64,000 nucleotides of DNA from an uncultured Treponema sp. (GTDB taxonomy: Bacteria > Spirochaetota > Spirochaetia > Treponematales > Treponemataceae): the NCBI RefSeq assembly GCF_946187725.1, contig NZ_CAMHSK010000014.1:1-64000 (forward strand), in the 5' to 3' direction. The notes under the pieces are model-generated. The model saw nothing but the letters and a program-made list of their open reading frames with translations, searched no databases and was not told the origin of the DNA. Shown piece after piece: positions 34,846-45,100 of this stretch. The translations under genes were made by a program, and so were the position numbers. Positions within the stretch are counted from its first letter, which is position 1. Every line of letters begins with the position of its first letter.

Positions 34846-34908
34846 TAAAAAAAATGTCATTGCGGGCAACGGTCTTCAAACCAGAACCTAGCAATGACAC
34901 ACTAATTA

Positions 34909-34928
34909 GGACGAGCGAAGCGATGTCC
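34909..34928 (+). repeat. short repeat family E, copy 1
   Basis: GGACGAGCGAAGCGATGTCC, a small hairpin (GGAC/GTCC). A second copy with one change lies at 36196-36215; the two flank the TraB-family gene in direct orientation. Confidence 0.6.
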
Positions 34929-34969
34929 AGTATCTAAACTGCTCACCGCTCCCTGCTAACTGTTCTTAT

Positions 34970-36175
34970 CTATTGAAACAATCCCTTAAAAAACGAGACG
35001 ATGCTCACCACAATCGATGAGCCGCCGATGAAGGTTCCTGCGGAGCTTCCGAGGCTTGAAAGGAAGAATACGAGAAGCACGCGGAGAAGGCGGTTTTTGT
35101 AAAATCCTTTGATGCTTGAAACATCATCCATCATGCTTTCCATGTCGGCAACTTTTGGCTTGCATACAAAGGCCTGCACGATTCCGGCAAACATTCCCAC
35201 GCCAACAAGCGGGCAGAGCGAGGTGAACGGAGCACCGACCGCCGCCATCAAAACTGTGAGCGGATGTCCGCCTGCAATCAAAGCACCCAGACCAGCCAGA
35301 ATTGCGTTCCAGAGAACCCATGCACCCAGCAAATCTGCGCCTTTCTTCATGCCGCCAAAGACAAAACCTGCCGCAATCAATGCCACTATGATGACAGGGA
35401 TTGCCCAGCCGATAATCTTTGCGCTGAGCTTTTTTTTCGGCAGTGAAGAAATCTTTTCGGTGTCGCTGCCTTCTTCATTGCGGGCAATTTTTTCAAGATG
35501 AGCCTGAACGCCCGGCAAGTGACCTGCGCCCAAAACAGCAACAACGCTTTTGCGCTCATCTTTCTGAACGGCTTTCCAGATATGCGCCGCAAGATAAAAA
35601 TCCCGCTCGTCAATCAGAACTTCTTTAACGCCAGGCATGAAAGTTGCAAGCTCATTCATCATGCCGTCCATTTCGCTTTTGTTTTTGAGATTTTCGATTT
35701 CATCGCCCGAAACTTCGTCTTTCGTCAACGCACTTGCAAAAAGGGCAGAGAGAAGCTTGACCTTTCCGTAACCAGAGTTTTTTGCCCATGCACGGCGGAG
35801 CGTCGTCTGAATCGGGCGGTCAACCATTTCAGACGGAATGCCGAGGTCTTTTGCCGCTTCAATTCCAGCGCGCATTTCATCACCGGGCTGCACACCGACA
35901 TTTGCGCCCATTCGTTTCTGAAAACTTGAAAGTACAAGGTTTGCAAGTAGCAGGAATCCCTTTTTCTCTTTAAGGATTTTGATTATATCGAGATTTTTCC
36001 AGCTTTCCTTGTCGTTGAGTGCCGCAAATCTCTGTTCATCAAGTTCAATAGCCACGCAATCAGGCTTTTTTTCGGTAATGACAGCCTTTACTTCATCGCA
36101 GCTTGCCTTTGAAACATGAGCCGTTCCCAAAAGCAAGATTTCTTTTCCATCAAGATTCAAATTTATCTGTGACAT
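34970..36175 (-). CDS. TraB/PrgY-family membrane protein
   Basis: A 401-residue protein. The N-terminal ~230 residues form the TraB domain (LLGTAHVSKAS, VAIELDEQRF, VVAVLGAGHLPG), related to the peptide-degrading Tiki/ChaN-like fold; the C-terminal ~150 residues contain four or more membrane segments (IIGWAIPVIIVALIAAGFVF and others). PrgY-type proteins reduce pheromone activity in enterococci, but most homologues have no known role. The ATG at 36175 has GGAG 6 bases upstream. Confidence 0.9.
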   Translation of the reverse strand: MSQINLNLDGKEILLLGTAHVSKASCDEVKAVITEKKPDCVAIELDEQRFAALNDKESWKNLDIIKILKEKKGFLLLANLVLSSFQKRMGANVGVQPGDEMRAGIEAAKDLGIPSEMVDRPIQTTLRRAWAKNSGYGKVKLLSALFASALTKDEVSGDEIENLKNKSEMDGMMNELATFMPGVKEVLIDERDFYLAAHIWKAVQKDERKSVVAVLGAGHLPGVQAHLEKIARNEEGSDTEKISSLPKKKLSAKIIGWAIPVIIVALIAAGFVFGGMKKGADLLGAWVLWNAILAGLGALIAGGHPLTVLMAAVGAPFTSLCPLVGVGMFAGIVQAFVCKPKVADMESMMDDVSSIKGFYKNRLLRVLLVFFLSSLGSSAGTFIGGSSIVVSIVSFFKGLFQ

Positions 36176-36195
36176 TAATTTCTCCATAAAGAACT

Positions 36196-36215
36196 GGACG
36201 AGCGAAGCAATGTCC
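36196..36215 (+). repeat. short repeat family E, copy 2
   Basis: GGACGAGCGAAGCAATGTCC, upstream of the TraB gene; see 34909-34928. Confidence 0.6.
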
Positions 36216-36256
36216 AGTTCCGCAATTGCTAACTTCTCACTGCTAATTGCTAATTT

Positions 36257-37603
36257 TTATATCCCCATTTCTGCCCATTCTGCAAGGCGGTATTCAAAGA
36301 AATCTGCTCCCTTGATGTCCGTGACTTCTGCATAGTATTTGTGTGCAAGATTCAGCTTTCCTTTTATATCCCAGTAAACGGCAAGGTAGTAAAGATATTT
36401 TCCCTTTTTCTTTTTGCTCTCTTCGTTTTGAATTTTGAGAGTGAGCGTTGATTCACCTGTCATGTCATGGAAAAGCCTAAGACTCAGATATTCGTAAGAA
36501 TTCCTGTCGAGGTTTTTCATTGCTTTTTCAGTGAATTTCTTGCAGTCCTGCGGTTTTTTCAGTTTCTGAAGACAGGCTGCGAGCATCAAAGCGTAAGAAG
36601 TGTGTTCAGGATTTGCATTGTAAGCGGCTTCAAAGGATTTTCGGGCATCTTCATAATCTTCTTTGCGCCATGCCAGCATTCCAATAGACTCGTACGCGTA
36701 GTAGTATTTCGGATTTTTCTGAACGACTTTCTGATAGTAATCATAAGCCTCATCAAAACGACTCTGCTCGTCACAAAGACCGGCAAGATAGGCGTAACCC
36801 AAAAAATAATCCGGGTCGAGTTCCGTTGCCTTTTTCCAGGCTTTTTCTGCATCAGCATATTTTCCTGCTTCACGGTTGAAATTTCCCAAATCGAAATAAT
36901 AGTCGCTGTTTGTCGGATCGATTTCAATTGCTTTTGAGACATATTCTACGGCCTTCTTAAAATGGCGTGATTCTGCCTCAAATTTCGCAAGGTATGAGAG
37001 TGCAGGTGCATTCTGCGGGTCAATTTCAAGAATCTTATTAAAGCTCTTTTTTGAATCATCATCGCGCTGAAGATAGTATGACATCTTGCCGTGACCAAAA
37101 AGTGCTTCAATGTTATTCGGATCGCCTTTAATCGCCTTGAGGTAATAATCGCGTGCATTCCTGTAGTTTCGCTTTACGGCCTGCTCGTTTCCAAGCTCGA
37201 TGTTTGCGTCCGGGTTGTTCGGTGCAATCGTAAGGATTTGCTTTAGGTACTGCTGCTTTTTGATTGCGTTTTTCTTTTGCTTGGCAACCATAGCGTTTAA
37301 TAGAAGAATATCGAGATTTTTTGGCTCTTTTGCGAGCAGCGAGACGGCAATCTTTTCGGCATCGTTTGTTTTTCCAGCTGAAAGGAGAAGCGAAGCCTCA
37401 AGCGTGCATAAATCCACATCTTCCTGCAGATTCGCCGGCATCGTCTGAAATAGCTCAAGTGCTTCCGAAAGGCTTCCTTTTGACAGAACCGAATTCAATT
37501 TTTCGACAAAGGCAATTTCTTCTTTTGATGTTGCCGCCATTCCAGAAAAAGCGAAAACGCTAATCAACATGAATACAAGGGCTGTTTTTTTAGTCAGTCT
37601 CAT
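36257..37603 (-). CDS. secreted TPR-repeat protein
   Basis: A 448-residue protein with a signal peptide (KKTALVFMLISVFAFSGMAA) and about nine consecutive tetratricopeptide repeats, for example YYLKAIKGDPNNIEALFGHG and YYQKVVQKNPKYYYAYESIG. TPR arrays mediate protein binding; here probably in the periplasm or at the outer membrane, with no catalytic domain. The ATG at 37603 has AAGG 8 bases upstream; an earlier in-frame codon would add a non-exported N-terminus. Confidence 0.88.
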   Translation of the reverse strand: MRLTKKTALVFMLISVFAFSGMAATSKEEIAFVEKLNSVLSKGSLSEALELFQTMPANLQEDVDLCTLEASLLLSAGKTNDAEKIAVSLLAKEPKNLDILLLNAMVAKQKKNAIKKQQYLKQILTIAPNNPDANIELGNEQAVKRNYRNARDYYLKAIKGDPNNIEALFGHGKMSYYLQRDDDSKKSFNKILEIDPQNAPALSYLAKFEAESRHFKKAVEYVSKAIEIDPTNSDYYFDLGNFNREAGKYADAEKAWKKATELDPDYFLGYAYLAGLCDEQSRFDEAYDYYQKVVQKNPKYYYAYESIGMLAWRKEDYEDARKSFEAAYNANPEHTSYALMLAACLQKLKKPQDCKKFTEKAMKNLDRNSYEYLSLRLFHDMTGESTLTLKIQNEESKKKKGKYLYYLAVYWDIKGKLNLAHKYYAEVTDIKGADFFEYRLAEWAEMGI

Positions 37604-37677
37604 TTTTTTTCCTTTTGAAAGGGCTGATTTCTCTGCCCCCCTTTTAACTTTCCCCGCCGTTTGATAAACTGATTGTA

Positions 37678-39420
37678 ATGTATAGACATCCAATTAGAAA
37701 ATCGTTCGGGCTTATCGTCCTTTATAGTATTATAATTATCGGAATTTTCGTGCTCCAATTTAGAAATGAATCCGTTTTTTCAAAAAATATAGGATTGCTT
37801 TCCGTTTCAATGGCGCAGAGCCAAAGTGAAAGCGGTGAAATTTCCCTCAAAAATTCACTCCAGGTTTCATTCAAAGGCATTTCCTTTACCGCTGATGAAG
37901 TTTCGCCGGCAGTTCTCGTGCAGAAAGGGCAGAGCAAGGAAGAAGGTCAGAATCTTGTTCTTCTTTCTTATGAGCAGCCCACGCCACTCTCTTTTACATT
38001 GAACTTTACTCATGATGTCGCGCTCACTTTTGCAGTTTCTGATACTGATTCAAGTGCGAATCTTTCGATTACCGCAAACATTCCGAATTCGGCGAGCGGT
38101 CTTTATCTGAATTACAAACCAAGTTCAGGCTTCTCGGTTACTGAAAAAACAGGCACAAAACTGATTCTTAATTCAAAGAATCTCACTTATGCTTTCATTG
38201 CACCAAAAATTGACGATAAAAGCATTTACTTCTCTGCAAAGAATTTCGTTTCTTACTATGTCGCATACAATCCGGCGGTTGAATTCAGCTTTGATTCTCT
38301 TGATCCAGATCTTGTCATCGCACAAAAATCTACTTACGAAGCAAATATTCAGAAATTCAGGGCAAATCTTACTGAGTCAGTCGCAGAAGCAATCAGAACC
38401 AGCCAGAGCCTTTCAGAAAAGAGCGTGATTGCCTATGTTGCAGAACTTGCTTCTCAGGGGCGATACACCGAAGCTGTAAATAATGTCCCGGATTCATTCA
38501 AAAAGGGCAACAAGCGCACCTATCTTTCATCAACTTATTTCAATACGCTCGAAGCAATGTATCCGTCTTTGGAAATGCACCGCGAAAACATGGCAGATAT
38601 GCTTGAAAATGCCATGAATTCGCCGAATCTTTCAATTTTCAATGTAGAGGGGCTTGCAGAATACATCGACAGCCTTGCGGACACCACAAGAATCCATGCT
38701 TTCCTGGAGCAGACCGAAAATCTTCTTGATACGGCACATAGTTCTTCACAGGTTAAGCTTTCACAGGCAAGCGGAGTTTTGACCACTTATCTTCATCTTT
38801 CGTCGCTTCATTCTAGCCTTGCTGATTCGCTTCTTCCGGCCGCAAAAAAATGTCTTCCTATAATCGAGTCCAAATGTGTAATGCGCGACTCTTTGCTTTA
38901 CCTGAACGAAAAAGACAATACCGTTTCAAATTTCCTTGCACTCAGCACAGGTATGGCTCTTGTTCGTTGGGGTGAATTCAACAATGACGCAAACTGCGCA
39001 AGAGTCGGTTACACAATTATCAACTCAATTCTTTCTATTAATACGCTCGATACAATCACTCAGGCAGATGTTTATCCTGTTCTTGTTGACAATGTTTTCT
39101 ATCCGCACTACAAGGTTCTTTCACGCAATTCTGGCAAGGTAATCTGGGCATGGACTTGTGCTCCTTCCGTCACCTATTCTGAACAGCTGAATGTTGCCAC
39201 AATTGTCGTCGGCTTCCAGAGCAGCGAATCTAACTATCTGATTATCAACGGCATCCGTGAGTTCAGCGGAATCGAGATTTACGGCCTTTCATACCATTCT
39301 GACCCACGGTTCGAGATTTACAATTCGTCGGGCTTCGTTTATAAGGAAGACCGTAATGTGCTTCTCTTGAAGTCACGCCATCGTTCAAACACCGAAGTCG
39401 TACGGCTCACTTACAAATAG
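37678..39420 (+). CDS. membrane-anchored protein of unknown function
   Basis: A 580-residue protein with one N-terminal membrane segment (FGLIVLYSIIIIGIFVLQF) and a large extracytoplasmic part. Residues ~50-230 are beta-rich (LSFTLNFTHDVALTFAVSD); the rest is mainly helical, ending in a short beta domain. I do not recognise the family; it reads like a conserved spirochaete hypothetical. It is divergent from the TPR gene and followed by the MGH1-like hydrolase after 164 bases, so a link to polysaccharide handling or envelope assembly is possible. Confidence 0.8.
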   Translation: MYRHPIRKSFGLIVLYSIIIIGIFVLQFRNESVFSKNIGLLSVSMAQSQSESGEISLKNSLQVSFKGISFTADEVSPAVLVQKGQSKEEGQNLVLLSYEQPTPLSFTLNFTHDVALTFAVSDTDSSANLSITANIPNSASGLYLNYKPSSGFSVTEKTGTKLILNSKNLTYAFIAPKIDDKSIYFSAKNFVSYYVAYNPAVEFSFDSLDPDLVIAQKSTYEANIQKFRANLTESVAEAIRTSQSLSEKSVIAYVAELASQGRYTEAVNNVPDSFKKGNKRTYLSSTYFNTLEAMYPSLEMHRENMADMLENAMNSPNLSIFNVEGLAEYIDSLADTTRIHAFLEQTENLLDTAHSSSQVKLSQASGVLTTYLHLSSLHSSLADSLLPAAKKCLPIIESKCVMRDSLLYLNEKDNTVSNFLALSTGMALVRWGEFNNDANCARVGYTIINSILSINTLDTITQADVYPVLVDNVFYPHYKVLSRNSGKVIWAWTCAPSVTYSEQLNVATIVVGFQSSESNYLIINGIREFSGIEIYGLSYHSDPRFEIYNSSGFVYKEDRNVLLLKSRHRSNTEVVRLTYK

Positions 39421-39502
39421 CGTTTTTGCCTGATTTTCATAAAGTTTTATATAACAGAAGTACGGGAAAACTAAAAAAAAACTCTAAAAATTAATAATAT
39501 TT

Positions 39503-39533
39503 TTGAGCAATTTTTTAAAATCTATGCTATAAT
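39503..39533 (+). promoter_or_regulatory. possible promoter of the MGH1-like gene
   Basis: TTGAGC (39503-39508), 19 bases, TATAAT (39528-39533). The spacer is long, so confidence is moderate. Leader about 45 bases with a Shine-Dalgarno GGAG. Confidence 0.45.
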
Positions 39534-39584
39534 AAAAGTGATTTTCCTTGAAGGTGTTTTTGCTTTAAGGCTTTGGAGTTTTTT

Positions 39585-41012
39585 GTGAGCAAGAAAGATT
39601 TTCCCAAAATTCATTTTTACGATCAGGATTTTGTCGACATTTATGACAAAACCTGGAGTTGGCTTTCAGATTCGTGGATTAATCCCAAAACGAATGAAGT
39701 CTCTCCAGACGGCTATTTCGTTCATCCCAATGAAGAGCAGATGGTCATTGATCAGTCAGAATCAATTTTCTCAACTTTTTTCTTGGTTTATTCCAACAAG
39801 AATTATACTGCCGAAACAAACCTTGATTATCTCTACAAAAAGCAAGAAGAAAATGGTGCAATCCGCTGGAAGTACGATTTAAAAACAGGTGCACCTGTTG
39901 TAGATAGCGAAAATCCAGAAGGAATCGGTCTGCCTCTTTTCGCATGGGCCGAATTCAATCTTTATCACAAACTCGCAAACAAACGCCGCGTCAAAGAAGT
40001 CATGCCTATTCTTCAGAACTACATGAACTGGATTGACGCAAACTTCAAAAAAGAAAACGGTCTCTACGCTGTTCCGGCAAAAGCCTGCGGTATGGAAAAT
40101 TCTCCGCGTGCAAATGCCTGCTACCCGGTTGATTTTAACGCATGTATGGCAATCAACGCGCTCAACATGAGTTCTCTCGGCGACATCCTCAACGATAAAG
40201 AACTCAGCTTCCAGTACAAGCGAATGTATTTCGGTCTCAAAACCCGCATCAATTCTTACATGTGGGATTCCGAAACAGGCTTCTATCACGATTTAAATGA
40301 TTCCGAAGAAAAGCTGCCACAAAAAACAATCGCCGGCTTCTGGCCTCTCCTTGCAGAAATTCCTAATGCCGACAAAGCCGATGCTCTCGTTGCTCATCTT
40401 TCAAATCCGGCTACTTTTGGCACCGAGCATCCTTTCCCAACCTTGAGCGTTGACAGTGCCGAATTCACCGAAAATGGCGAAGGCTATTGCGGTTCAGTTT
40501 ATCCGGCCATGAACTTCATGGTTATCAAAGGATTAGAGAAATATCAGCGTTATGATTTGGCACGCGAATGTGCAATCCGTCATCTTTATTTCGTACTCGA
40601 AGGCTTACAGCCAGCCGACGGAAGCAAAGGTGATTTGTACGAAGCATATCTTCCGTGCAAAGAAGGTGCTGCCATCAAATCTGGAAACGATTCTTTCCCA
40701 CGCAAGCACTGCATGATTACAATCGGTCTTTCTACAATCGCGCTCATGATTGAAAATGTTATCGGTCTTTCAATTTCTCTTCCTCGCAAGACCGTTGACT
40801 GGATTATTCCAAACCTTGAAATCATGGGTATCGAAAAGCTTTCCCTCAAACGAAACCTCATCACCATTTTGAGCCACAAAACTCCACGCGGATGGGGAAT
40901 TCAAATGGAAAGCGAAAAACTCTACTATTTTACTATCAATATTCTGGATCAAAAGAAAAAGACTTTGCCGATTCCTTCAGGCAAGTGTTCAATGCTTATC
41001 GACAAGCTGTAG
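39585..41012 (+). CDS. MGH1/GH63-like (alpha/alpha)6 glycoside hydrolase
   Basis: A 475-residue cytoplasmic protein with the six-hairpin barrel of the MGH1/GH63/GH37 clan. Visible blocks are WSWLSDSWINP near the start, DQSESIFSTFFLVY, IRWKYDLKTG, GFYHDLND, KTIAGFWPLLAEIP near residue 250 and YCGSVYPAMNFMVIKGL. Members hydrolyse alpha-glucosidic or mannosylglycerate-type linkages; substrate is not predictable. I start at GTG 39585 with GGAG 6 bases upstream. A strong terminator follows. Confidence 0.82.
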   Translation: MSKKDFPKIHFYDQDFVDIYDKTWSWLSDSWINPKTNEVSPDGYFVHPNEEQMVIDQSESIFSTFFLVYSNKNYTAETNLDYLYKKQEENGAIRWKYDLKTGAPVVDSENPEGIGLPLFAWAEFNLYHKLANKRRVKEVMPILQNYMNWIDANFKKENGLYAVPAKACGMENSPRANACYPVDFNACMAINALNMSSLGDILNDKELSFQYKRMYFGLKTRINSYMWDSETGFYHDLNDSEEKLPQKTIAGFWPLLAEIPNADKADALVAHLSNPATFGTEHPFPTLSVDSAEFTENGEGYCGSVYPAMNFMVIKGLEKYQRYDLARECAIRHLYFVLEGLQPADGSKGDLYEAYLPCKEGAAIKSGNDSFPRKHCMITIGLSTIALMIENVIGLSISLPRKTVDWIIPNLEIMGIEKLSLKRNLITILSHKTPRGWGIQMESEKLYYFTINILDQKKKTLPIPSGKCSMLIDKL

Positions 41013-41147
41013 TGGCTGTTTAATAAGAAGTCCGGCTTTTATGCAGGAAACGGTGGTTTCGACTTGGCTCAACCACCGTTTTTTTATGCCTGATGTGGTG
41101 GTTTCGACAGGCTCAACCACCGCAAAAACTTCTTCTTAGACATCCCC
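41012..41147. mobile_element. MITE-like element C, copy 1
   Basis: Left end GTGGCTGTTTAATAAG and right end CTTCTTAGACATCCCC, a degraded form of the terminal inverted repeats seen in the copy at 60627-60809. It holds two hairpins with loop core TCGAC-GGCTC, GGTGGTT/AACCACC. No coding capacity. The left end abuts the hydrolase stop codon. Confidence 0.55.
41051..41078 (+). terminator. terminator of the MGH1-like gene
   Basis: CGGTGGTT/AACCACCG stem followed by seven T. It lies inside the MITE-like element, which therefore supplies the terminator. A second similar hairpin without a T run is at 41097-41121. Confidence 0.8.
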
Positions 41148-41239
41148 TTTTTTTATGAGAAAATCAGGTTTTTGCTTAATATAATGGAAGAAATCGACTT
41201 AAACGCTGATGCTTAGTCTGAGGCGTGAGAATGCTGCCG

Positions 41240-41944
41240 TTAAGCTGCGAGCGGTAGGGAAGCGTCTACTGTACATGACGCGTGAATTCTATACTTGTAT
41301 CCCCCCCCCCCTATTTTTGTGAATAGTGTATGACGGTCGTAAGTCTTGGTTTTGCTGTAGATGTGGGAGATGTGATTTTCTACGGTGCGGATTGAAATGC
41401 CGAGCTTTTCGGCGATTTCGTGATTGTTCATGTCGCAGAGAGCGCATTTTAAGACGATTTTTTCTGTTTTGGAGAGCTGCTGATAAATTTCTTCGACTTC
41501 GGTGAGCTTGTCTTTTAAATTGCCGGAAAAATACTTGTTTCCTTCTAATATAGAATAAATTGCTTCAAAAAGCGTGTTGATCCCGCATTCTTTGGAAATG
41601 AAGCCCATTGCGCCGTATCGTTCGGACATGCTGGTGCGCAAGTGGCCGCAGTTATCTAATGAAGTGAAAACAAGTGCCCTAATATCTTTGCCTGATTCTT
41701 TGATTGCCTTGAGGATTTTGTAGCCTTCCTCGTTTTTCTGTTCGCCGATTCCACGGAAATTCAGCTCCAGAATGGCGATTACCCGCTCGTCTTCTTCGAG
41801 CTGAGCTTGGTCGATTATTTCAATGGCATCTTCTACGGTGTTTGCTGTGGCTGCGATTTGAAGGTCTTTATTTCTGGAAATCCATGATTTTATGCCTTCT
41901 TCGGCGACTTGTTCAGATTCAAAGATAAAAATTAACTTTTTCAT
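41240..41944 (-). CDS. LuxR-type response regulator with atypical receiver and homopolymer tract
   Basis: A 234-residue regulator. Residues 1-125 are receiver-like, but the phosphoacceptor position reads ILELNF with E60 in place of Asp, and the acidic pair is ES; the conserved Lys in GFISKE is kept. Residues ~157-211 form a LuxR helix-turn-helix (LSKTEKIVLKCALCDMNNHE, ISIRTVENHI). Codons 212-215 are encoded by eleven consecutive G (C on the plus strand, 41301-41311), so slippage would swap the C-terminal tail. It is divergent from the giant lipoprotein gene with ~195 bases between. No kinase gene is adjacent. Confidence 0.85.
   Translation of the reverse strand: MKKLIFIFESEQVAEEGIKSWISRNKDLQIAATANTVEDAIEIIDQAQLEEDERVIAILELNFRGIGEQKNEEGYKILKAIKESGKDIRALVFTSLDNCGHLRTSMSERYGAMGFISKECGINTLFEAIYSILEGNKYFSGNLKDKLTEVEEIYQQLSKTEKIVLKCALCDMNNHEIAEKLGISIRTVENHISHIYSKTKTYDRHTLFTKIGGGGYKYRIHASCTVDASLPLAA
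41301..41311. repeat. homopolymer (C)11 inside the LuxR-type gene
   Basis: Eleven C on the plus strand. With 11 the protein ends after 234 residues; by my reading 12 gives a short ending IGGGGIQV and 10 gives a different tail ending RHVQ. A candidate contingency locus. Confidence 0.85.
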
Positions 41945-42140
41945 AGCTACGATTTATTCTAACACAGAAAATCTAAAAATAAATAGAGAAACTAGAGAAA
42001 AAATCAAAAAATGTTAAGAAAAATATAAGAATTTCCTAAATTTTTGTGAGTCACACGCTTATTTTCAGATTTTAAGGTAGTTTATAATTTTCGCTGTCTC
42101 TGTCAGGGATATAACAAAAAATTTCATAAAGGAGATTTTT

Positions 42141-45100
42141 ATGAAAAAAATTTTGGCTTTGATGGCAGGAGTTGCATTGCTCTTCACATCAACAATTTTT
42201 ACTTCATGTTCAGACAGTGATGATGATTCTAGTTCATCTGGCTCATCATCATCTAACAAAAACGGCTCCCTCGTCGGTGTTGTTCTGGACAACAAAGGTG
42301 AACCGGTAGAAGGTGCTACCGTTACTCTCGGTTCAAAATCTACAAAAACGAACTACGGCGGTGAGTTCGAATTCACTAATGTTGCTGTAAACGACTTGAA
42401 AAAGGTTACAGCCGCAACTACATCTGGTGGTGCAAATTATTCAACAGATGTCACTGGCACTGGCTATACTTTGACTGCAAAGAAAGACGGTTATCTTTCT
42501 TCAACAGTTGCTGGTATCTATGTAACATACCGGGACACAGAAAATCCAGAAGATACACGAATGAATGGTCTTGTTAACTCATTGCAGACTACTTATTCAA
42601 GTATTTTAACAGCTTATGCTGGTGCTTTGAATCCTGCTTCTTCTGTAGCTGAAGGTGCTGTTGCTGCTGGTACTGCAGGTTCTACTGCTACAACAAATAC
42701 AACTCAGATTGCTGGTTCTGACTCAGTTGTTACAACAACAACTCAGACTGGTTCTGATTCTGCAAAAGTATTCAAGGACATTTCTGAAGCAATTTCTGCT
42801 TTGAAGACAATGTATGACTCTGACTACTACACAGAGTATTTCTCAGATTTCGCAGGCTTGGGATTGGTTCCGCTCGATGCTTCTCTCAAAGGTAAGATTA
42901 AGCTCAACCTTAAGACTCAGAACGGTTCTACTTATGATGCAGAAACATACATTCCAACATCAAAACCGAAAGTTCATGTATCTTACACTGCTGGTACAAA
43001 TGCTCTCACAACTACAACAACTGGTACAACTGTAACAACTATAGGAATCGGTGGCACTGATTACACTTGGGAAGCAACTGTTGACGAGAAAGGAAACTTC
43101 TCATTCGACAAGAACCTTCCTTCTGGAGTTCCTCTCACAGTTACAGTTGATATGTTCTTTGAAACAATCAACGGAACTGAGTACTGCTTCTCTTCACAGT
43201 CATCTGTAATCTCTGCTCAGAACACTGGTGCAGCTACAACAACTACTACTGCTGGAACGACAGTTGTAAACAACACATTGAGTGCTATCACTCTCGGAAG
43301 CGGCGATGTCAATGACGAGAGCATTCTTCTCATGCTCTTCGCTCAGAACGACAAATTCTGGGTTACAGATACAAATGTTGACAGCACAGCTACAGGCGTA
43401 TTGCTCAAGACAACAGACGAACTCACATTCACATTCAACAAACCGATGGTTCGTGCTGATTTCAAAGCTAAAGACAGCAAAATTGCTAACCTCAAAGATA
43501 CTGAGTACACAGCTACTTGGAGCGAGGACAAAAAGACTGTTACACTCAAACCTGTAATTGGTTACTGGATTCTTAGTGATGCTTCAGATGAAATCACAAT
43601 TACTGGTGAAGCAGAAGACGGTGCAACAGCTGTTTTGGCTACAAAAGCTCTTACTGCTTACTTCGATACAAAAGTTTGGGTATCTGTAAAAACAGAATCT
43701 CTCTCAGACTTCAACGGCGGTATCCTTTTGAGCGACCCAATCGTTCTTGAATTCTCTAAGCCAATGAACGAGCAGATTGCACTTACTGTAACTGGTTCAA
43801 GCACTGCTTACACAGAAACATGGAACACTGAGAAGACTCAGCTTACACTCACACCAAACGGTGGATATTGGGATGTAACTGGTACAGCTCCTGGTGGTGT
43901 TGCTGGAACCGCAACAGTTGCAAATCTTGTTACTGTAGTTGTAAATACTAACGGCGGTAGTTCACAGACTTATCACAACACTAAATTCGGTTACTGGAAA
44001 GACGGTGCTATTGATACATCTACAATTGCTGACGCTGTAGCTGATAAACTCGCAGTTTACTTCGACAGCTACATTGATGTTGAAACCGCTAAGGCAACTG
44101 CAACAGGACACGAGGCATTTACTGTAACATTCAGCAAGGCTCTCAAGTCATTCACAAAAGACAATAACATCACTAAAGTTGAAGCATACGATGGTACTAG
44201 CTATGTTCAGATTTATGACTTTGATGCTTCTATCGATGCAGCAAACAAGGTTGTTACAATCACTTCAAAAGGTTCTATCTTCAACAAGAAGGGTTCTAAA
44301 TACAAAGTAACCTTCAAAAATCTTGAAGTAGTTGACGGCTCTAAGATTTTCCGTGAACTCGGAACAAAGGGCGGAACAACTTCTTCTAACAAAACTTATG
44401 CTGCTGAAACAAAATTTGGTTTCGACGGTCTTGAATTCAAACCTTCTAAGATTGAAGTTGTTGATTCAATCCCGACAACAGCACAGCTTTCACGAGCACT
44501 TGTAAATGTAACAACTGCAAAAGTTCTCAAGATTACATTCACAAAAGCTATTCAGAAAGCTAACATCATTGTAACTGTTAACAGCAAAGCAACAGACGGT
44601 AAGAACAACTATATCGATGGAAATGTTGTTTACATTCCTCTTGATGCAGTTAAAGCTGTAAATGATACTATCGTTCTTTCTGGCAATGTACTTTCAGTTG
44701 ATTATGTAACTGGAGCTGCAAACGCTACTGACGAAACAGCTACATTCAGCACAGATAACATCAAGAAATGGTTCGACTATGCTGCTGATGAATTTGTCAT
44801 CACTGCAGCCCTCAACCTTACAGGCACAAGCCTTGTTGACGGTCTTGACCATGTAACAGGAAAAGCAGAGTACAAATCTGCTAACACAATTGCAGTTGGT
44901 ACACCAATCACATTCACATTCGATGCTGATTTGTCTGGCTACAAAGCAACATACAAGATTTTCGGTCTTAAAGATGTTGACAATGATGCTACAACAGACA
45001 TCGTTATCCTCAAAAAAGACGGTGAAGCTTCTGTTGCTGGAAACACTGTAACAATCAACGACAACACATTCAAAGCAAAGAAAGTTGTCGGAGACAAATC

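Noticed and set aside
41170-41240. Small RNA or short gene after the MITE-like element
   Set aside because: A TATAAT-like word is present at about 41180, but no clear structure, terminator or coding potential follows.
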